Source: Dyella kyungheensis
GTDB lineage: Bacteria > Pseudomonadota > Gammaproteobacteria > Xanthomonadales > Rhodanobacteraceae
Assembly (NCBI RefSeq): GCF_016905005.1
Contig: NZ_JADIKC010000005.1
Location: 432,613-496,612 of the forward strand
Direction of reading: 5' to 3'
Length of the DNA: 64,000 bases
A program made the position numbers and the translations under genes. Under the pieces are notes generated by a model. That model saw nothing but the letters and a program-made list of their open reading frames with translations. It did no database searches and was not told the origin of the DNA. Positions within the stretch are counted from its first letter, which is position 1. The number at the start of each line of letters is the position of its first letter. Of the stretch, positions 59,691-64,000 are shown one piece after another.

Positions 59691-61478
59691 ATGTCTGCCA
59701 GCCTCGTCTGCCATTACACCCCTCACGCCATGCTCGAGTGCGCACTCGCTGCAGGAAGTCTCCAGCCGGTCTTCCAGCCAGTGGTGCGCATCGACACGAT
59801 GGAAATCGTCGCGCATGAGGGGTTGAGCCGATGCGACTTCATTCCCGGAGACATCTCCATTCTCGATCTCCTGGACCTCGCCCGTACGGAAGGTCGGCTG
59901 GTCGAACTGGAACTGCATGCGGCACGAACGCTGTGCGGTGCGTTTGCCGCGCAGCAGGCGGCGGGGCGTCTGCTGGTCAACCTGAGCCCGCACGCGATCC
60001 TGCACGACTCCCTGCGACCGGATGACGTACTCGCCGCACTTTCCGCCGGCGGCCTCGACCCGGCACGGGTCACCATCGAAGTGACCGAGCGCGACGTGGT
60101 GGAAAGCCCTGCCCGCCTCGCCCATGCGCTCGGTTACCTGCGCGCGCACGGCGTGCGCATCGCGCTGGACGATTTCGGCAACGGCCATTCCAACTTCGAG
60201 ATGTGGAACGAGATCCATCCCGATGTGGTGAAGATCGACCGCTATCTCGTGCACGGTGTCTCGCGCAGTGCCGGCAGGCTGGCCATCGTGCGCTCGCTTT
60301 GCCAGGTCGCCGAATCGCTGGGAACGGACCTGGTCGGCGAAGGCGTGGAAGACCCCGCCGATCTGCGCGTGCTGCGCGACCTGGGCATTCCGTACGCGCA
60401 AGGCTTTCTGATCGGCCATCCCGCGGAACGCACCGCGAGCGACGCCAGCGCAGCCTCGCGGCAGCTGTTGCGTACACCCGCCGTTCCCGTGCTTCCCCGG
60501 CCGCGCGGGCCGGTGACGCAGCGTCCGACGCAAGTGCGTCACCTGCTGATCGACGCACCTTCCATGCAACCGCGCCAGACCAACGAAGAGGCGATGGCGC
60601 TGTTCGTCGATCACCCCGAGATGCATGCCGTGGCGGTGGTGAAGGACGGCCGGCCGATCGGCCTGATCAACCGCCGCCTGGTCAATGAGCGCATGGCCCA
60701 GCCGTTCGCCCGCGAACTGCTGGCGCGAAAGTCCTGCACGGCGTTAATGAACTCCGCGCCGCTCATCTGCGACGAGAACCGCAGCCTGGAAAGCCTGGCG
60801 GACGTGCTGCGCGGCGAGGATCAGCGGTATCTCGCCGATGGCTTCATCATCACCCGCGACGGGGGCTATCTCGGCCTCGGTACAGGCGAAGCGCTGGTGC
60901 GCCGCGTGAGTGAGTTGCGCATCGAGGCGGCGCGACACGCCAACCCGCTGACCTTCCTGCCGGGCAACATTCCCACCACGGAGCACCTCGAACGGCTGAT
61001 CGACGGCGGTGAACCCTTTACCGTGGTGCACGTGGACCTTACCGACTTCAAGCCGTTCAACGACCACTACGGCTATTCACGCGGCGACGAAATGATCCGC
61101 CTGCTTTCGAGCCTGCTGGGCGAGCACGTGGATCCTGCGCTGGATTTCGTCGGCCACATCGGCGGCGACGATTTCGTGCTGTTGTTCCAGAGCGAGGATT
61201 GGGAAGCGCGATGCCAGCGCGTGATCGATGCCTTCAACACGCGCTCGCCGCAACTGTTCGACGCGGTCGACGTCATCCACGGCGGCTTGCAAGGCAAAGA
61301 CCGACGCGGCGAACCGCAGTTCTTTCCCTGCACCACGGTGGTGATGGGGGCCGTGGAACTCTCCCCGCCCCTGCCCCAGCGCGCGCAATCGATCGCCATG
61401 CTCGCGGCCCGCGCCAAGCGTCACGCCAAGCGATCCCACGTGAGCCTGCACGTGTTCCCCAGGGTGGGGGCGACATAG
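59691..61478 (+). CDS. EAL-CBS-GGDEF c-di-GMP signalling protein (595 aa)
   Basis: Cytosolic three-part protein. The EAL phosphodiesterase domain (about 10-255) carries HEGLSR (43-45, EGL for EAL), LLVNLSPHAI, TIEVTERD, ALDDFGNGHSNFE (DDFG at 160-163) and VGEGVED, so its metal ligands look complete. A CBS pair (about 285-405) follows: MALFVDHPEMHAVAVVKDGR and ALMNSAPLICDENRSLES. The GGDEF domain (about 420-590) has FKPFNDHYGYSRGDEMIRLL and GHIGGDDFVLLF, with GGDDF at 491-495 in place of GGDEF/GGEEF. Cyclase activity is therefore uncertain, and it may be a sensory or GTP-binding domain. Co-transcription with the chemoreceptor is likely. Confidence 0.9.
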   Translation: MSASLVCHYTPHAMLECALAAGSLQPVFQPVVRIDTMEIVAHEGLSRCDFIPGDISILDLLDLARTEGRLVELELHAARTLCGAFAAQQAAGRLLVNLSPHAILHDSLRPDDVLAALSAGGLDPARVTIEVTERDVVESPARLAHALGYLRAHGVRIALDDFGNGHSNFEMWNEIHPDVVKIDRYLVHGVSRSAGRLAIVRSLCQVAESLGTDLVGEGVEDPADLRVLRDLGIPYAQGFLIGHPAERTASDASAASRQLLRTPAVPVLPRPRGPVTQRPTQVRHLLIDAPSMQPRQTNEEAMALFVDHPEMHAVAVVKDGRPIGLINRRLVNERMAQPFARELLARKSCTALMNSAPLICDENRSLESLADVLRGEDQRYLADGFIITRDGGYLGLGTGEALVRRVSELRIEAARHANPLTFLPGNIPTTEHLERLIDGGEPFTVVHVDLTDFKPFNDHYGYSRGDEMIRLLSSLLGEHVDPALDFVGHIGGDDFVLLFQSEDWEARCQRVIDAFNTRSPQLFDAVDVIHGGLQGKDRRGEPQFFPCTTVVMGAVELSPPLPQRAQSIAMLAARAKRHAKRSHVSLHVFPRVGAT

Positions 61479-61533
61479 AAAGCTCGTCTGTCGCCGACTG
61501 ACAGCATGGGTTTCAGGCGGCGGCACCAAGGCA

Positions 61534-63915
61534 TCAGCCTGCGTTGTGGGGACGCAAGGGCGATAGCGATTCGAATTTGCGCTGATATTCGTCCGTCACT
61601 TGCTTGGCTTCTTCGCTGCTGGTGATTACGCGTGGCGTGATAAGCACGATCAGCTCGGTGCGATTGCGGCTGTGATTGGTGGTGCCGAACAGGCGGCCCA
61701 GGATCGGGACGCGATTGAGCCCCTGAACGCCGGTGTCGGTGTTGTCCTCGTTCTGCTGGATCAAGCCGCCCAGCAACACCGTCTGGCCACTTTGCACCGC
61801 GATCTGCGTGCCCACCGCGCGCTGTTGGATGGTGAAGTTGCCCTGCGAATTCGCCGAACCGGTGGTGTTGCTCACCTGCTGCTGCACATTGAGATACACC
61901 AGGCCGCCGGGATTCACGCGCGGCTGCACGTCCAGGATCACGCCCGTGGGAAGGTAGCTGACGCTGCTGGCGGTCGAGCCATTGGTGTTGAGGCCGGTGA
62001 CGATGGAGGTCTGGTTGATCGGCACCTGATCGCCCACCTGGATGTGCGCGACCTGGTTGTTGAGCACGACCAGCGACGGCGCCGACAAGGTCTTGGTATT
62101 GCCATTGGTTTCGAGCGCGCGAATCGCGACCTGGAACTTGCCGTTGCTGCTCAGGAAGGAATAGAACAGCGGCTCGCCGCCGTACTGATTACCGCCGGAG
62201 CCCAGCGAGATCTGGCGATGCGCGCCCGGCGGAATATTGGTGGCGCCATTGATATTGCCGTTGCCATCGGTGGTCGGCGTGCTGCCTGCCAACCCCTGCA
62301 GATACCATTGGACGCCGAACTCCAACTGCCCGGTAAGATCGACCTCGAGAATGCGCATCTCGATCTGCACCTGCAGCGGCACATTGTCGAGTCGTTTGAT
62401 GGCCTGCTCGATCTCCTTCCACTGCGAGGGGCGCGCGCGCACCAGCAGCTGGTTGTTCGAATCGACGGAGCTGATGCGGATGCTGCCGTCCTCCGAGACG
62501 AACTGCTGCCCGGTGTTGCCGTTGTTGCTGTTGGAGGCGCTGTTGCCGAACGAGGACATGCCGCCCGCCGCACTGCCGCCGGTGCTGCCGAAACCGCCAC
62601 TGGTGCCCGTACCCGTCGTACCGAAGCCGCCGGTGGTGCCGATCGTTCCCGTGCCACCAAAACCGCCCGCGCTGCCAAAGCCACCGCCGGTACCTTGAAC
62701 ACCGCCCGTGGTGCTGCTGCCGAAGCTGCCCGCCGTGCTGCCTATCCCGCTGGCATTGCCCATCGCATTGTCGCCGCTGCCCAGCGTAGATCCGGTGAGG
62801 CCCGGCCCCACTTTGCCGGCATCGCTGCCGCCGCCATTGCCGCGGGTGTAGATCTGCCCCAGGTACTGCGCGAGATCCGATGCCTTGAGGTTGCGCACGT
62901 CATAGACAAACAGTTCCGGTTCGTTGCCGCCACCGCGATCGATCTTTGTGATCCAGTCGCCTACTTCCTGCAGATAGGTCGGCTGGCTGCTGATCACCAC
63001 GATGGCGTTGGTGCGTTCGATCGGCAGGAAGCGCACCATGCCGGCCAGCGGCGTGTCGCCCTTGGGTCCGAACATCTGGTCGAGCTGCGGGCCCAGTTCG
63101 CCCACGTTCGCGTGTTGCAGGCTGAACACGCCCACCGACATGCCGCGCAGCCAGTCGACGTCGAAGGTGTGGATGGTGCGCTGGTAGTTGTCCAGCTCCG
63201 ACGGTGTACCCGACAGCACGATGAGGTTGCGCGAGGGATCGGCCAGCAGCACGGCGTCGGTACGCGCGAACGGCTTGATCAGCTTCTGCATCTCGGTGGC
63301 CGAGATAAAGCGCAGCGGGTACAAACGCGCTTGCAGTCCGCCCTGCGGTGCTACCGCGTTGAGGCTGGGGACGAGGTTGCCGGCAGCGGCATCCTTCGCC
63401 GGCATCACCACATACTGACCATCGCGCATCACCAATGCGTTGTTGGTCCACGACAGCAGCGTCTCCAGGATCGGAATGGCCTGGCTGCTGTCCACCGGCT
63501 CGGAGGTGGAGAAGGACACGTTGCCCTGCACCCCCGGCACGATGGTGTAGTTCTGCTTGAGCAGATCGCCCAGGATGGCCTTCACCACCGCCTGCACCGG
63601 CTGGTTCTCGAAGTTGAAGGTCACCGCACCATCGCCACTGGCGGCCTTGCGCGGTTGCGCCAGCCCGGTGGTGCGCACGAACTGGCCGCTGCCTTCGCTC
63701 AGTTGCGGCTTGGGCGTGACGCTCGGGTCCACGGCCCCATTTTTCGTGTTCAACGGGAGCTGGGCGGGGACCGGCTTCTCGGTGCCCGCCATCGCCTCGC
63801 GCTGCAACGCACCGTCATCGCTCTTGGGCGGCGGCAGCGTCTGACAACCGGCCAGCCACAAGGCCAGGGTGAGCGTACTGATGCGGGTCAACCGCGGCGT
63901 GCGCTGGATGGACAT
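61534..63915 (-). CDS. gspD: Type II secretion system secretin GspD, Xps-like (793 aa)
   Basis: Outer-membrane secretin channel through which folded exoproteins leave. The N-terminus is a lipoprotein signal with lipobox LWLAGCQTL (Cys near residue 24). N-domains follow (TFNFENQPVQAVVKAILGDL, then ARLYPLRFISATEMQKLIKP and VGVFSLQHANVGELGPQLDQ). A Gly/Ser/Thr-rich insertion of roughly 110 residues (about 62.5-62.8 kb) interrupts the third N-domain before ISSVDSNNQLLVRARPSQWK. The secretin core ends with VPILGRLFGTTNHSRNRTEL and IVLITPRVI. The lipidated form resembles XpsD of Xanthomonas. It begins 4 bases after another gene on the same strand. Confidence 0.94.
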   Translation of the reverse strand: MSIQRTPRLTRISTLTLALWLAGCQTLPPPKSDDGALQREAMAGTEKPVPAQLPLNTKNGAVDPSVTPKPQLSEGSGQFVRTTGLAQPRKAASGDGAVTFNFENQPVQAVVKAILGDLLKQNYTIVPGVQGNVSFSTSEPVDSSQAIPILETLLSWTNNALVMRDGQYVVMPAKDAAAGNLVPSLNAVAPQGGLQARLYPLRFISATEMQKLIKPFARTDAVLLADPSRNLIVLSGTPSELDNYQRTIHTFDVDWLRGMSVGVFSLQHANVGELGPQLDQMFGPKGDTPLAGMVRFLPIERTNAIVVISSQPTYLQEVGDWITKIDRGGGNEPELFVYDVRNLKASDLAQYLGQIYTRGNGGGSDAGKVGPGLTGSTLGSGDNAMGNASGIGSTAGSFGSSTTGGVQGTGGGFGSAGGFGGTGTIGTTGGFGTTGTGTSGGFGSTGGSAAGGMSSFGNSASNSNNGNTGQQFVSEDGSIRISSVDSNNQLLVRARPSQWKEIEQAIKRLDNVPLQVQIEMRILEVDLTGQLEFGVQWYLQGLAGSTPTTDGNGNINGATNIPPGAHRQISLGSGGNQYGGEPLFYSFLSSNGKFQVAIRALETNGNTKTLSAPSLVVLNNQVAHIQVGDQVPINQTSIVTGLNTNGSTASSVSYLPTGVILDVQPRVNPGGLVYLNVQQQVSNTTGSANSQGNFTIQQRAVGTQIAVQSGQTVLLGGLIQQNEDNTDTGVQGLNRVPILGRLFGTTNHSRNRTELIVLITPRVITSSEEAKQVTDEYQRKFESLSPLRPHNAG

Positions 63916-63919
63916 GACG

Positions 63920-64000
63920 TTAATGGGCTCCCTCGGGGGTCGCCGCCTGCTGTTGGGCGCGGCGCTTCTGGATGGCTTCTTTCAACAAGCGGATGCGATC
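63920..64000 (-). CDS. C-terminal end of an upstream gene (partial, 26 codons visible)
   Basis: The last 26 codons (RIRLLKEAIQKRRAQQQAAT and PEGAH, then TAA) run off the right edge. The stop lies 4 bases before the gspD start, so the two are in one operon. In Xanthomonas xpsD follows xpsN, making a GspN/XpsN-type protein a reasonable guess, but 26 residues of charged helix are not enough to identify it. Confidence 0.6.
   Translation of the reverse strand, partial: DRIRLLKEAIQKRRAQQQAATPEGAH

Overview
The window looks like chromosomal DNA of a GC-rich gammaproteobacterium of the Xanthomonadales (Lysobacterales), most plausibly the Rhodanobacteraceae (Dyella, Rhodanobacter or Luteibacter type). 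This rests on base composition, an Xps-like type II secretin, a TonB-dependent receptor linked to a glycoside hydrolase, and a very large ESPR-bearing autotransporter. The genus is inference; no rRNA or tRNA gene is visible.

Layout. 1-7.5 kb is a loose region: an orphan HigA-like regulator, a cytochrome b561, a wrecked aldehyde dehydrogenase remnant, a LysR regulator, small SnoaL-like and DUF2798 genes, an APC permease and a GNAT acetyltransferase. 7.8-9.6 kb (minus strand) holds an isolated two-gene unit: a 53-codon peptide gene, a terminator-like hairpin, and an asparagine-synthetase-fold enzyme without the glutaminase cysteine. It resembles a minimal RiPP (modified peptide) system and is the best candidate for something undescribed. 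10.1-21.7 kb is a LacI-controlled carbohydrate locus with a GMC-type glycoside 3-dehydrogenase pair, two Gfo/Idh/MocA oxidoreductases, three TIM-barrel isomerases, an MFS importer and a DUF1080 (3-keto-glycoside hydrolase) protein; together they outline oxidative 3-keto-sugar catabolism. 21.8-24.4 kb has a PhyH dioxygenase and an RclR/RclC-like pair. 24.5-30.6 kb is a complete biotin-independent malonate decarboxylase operon (mdcACDEGBH) without an adjacent transporter or regulator.

30.8-37.5 kb is a polysaccharide/glycolipid utilisation locus: PI-PLC-like lipase, GH92 alpha-mannosidase and TonB-dependent receptor, divergent from a TetR regulator. 37.5-40.5 kb is a ZIP transporter / CDP-diacylglycerol pyrophosphatase / phospholipase-D operon behind a Zur-like palindrome. 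40.8-46.3 kb carries small genes (DUF4259, RHH-like, GNAT, SRPBCC, SMR exporter, AhpD-like), a MocR regulator and an azoreductase. 46.3-57.3 kb is one autotransporter gene of about 3,647 codons. 58.0-61.5 kb is a sigma-28-type promoter followed by a chemoreceptor and an EAL-CBS-GGDEF c-di-GMP gene. 61.5-64.0 kb is gspD and the tail of another gene.

Starts were moved inward where a Shine-Dalgarno sequence, a signal peptide or a promoter element argued for it; each case is stated.
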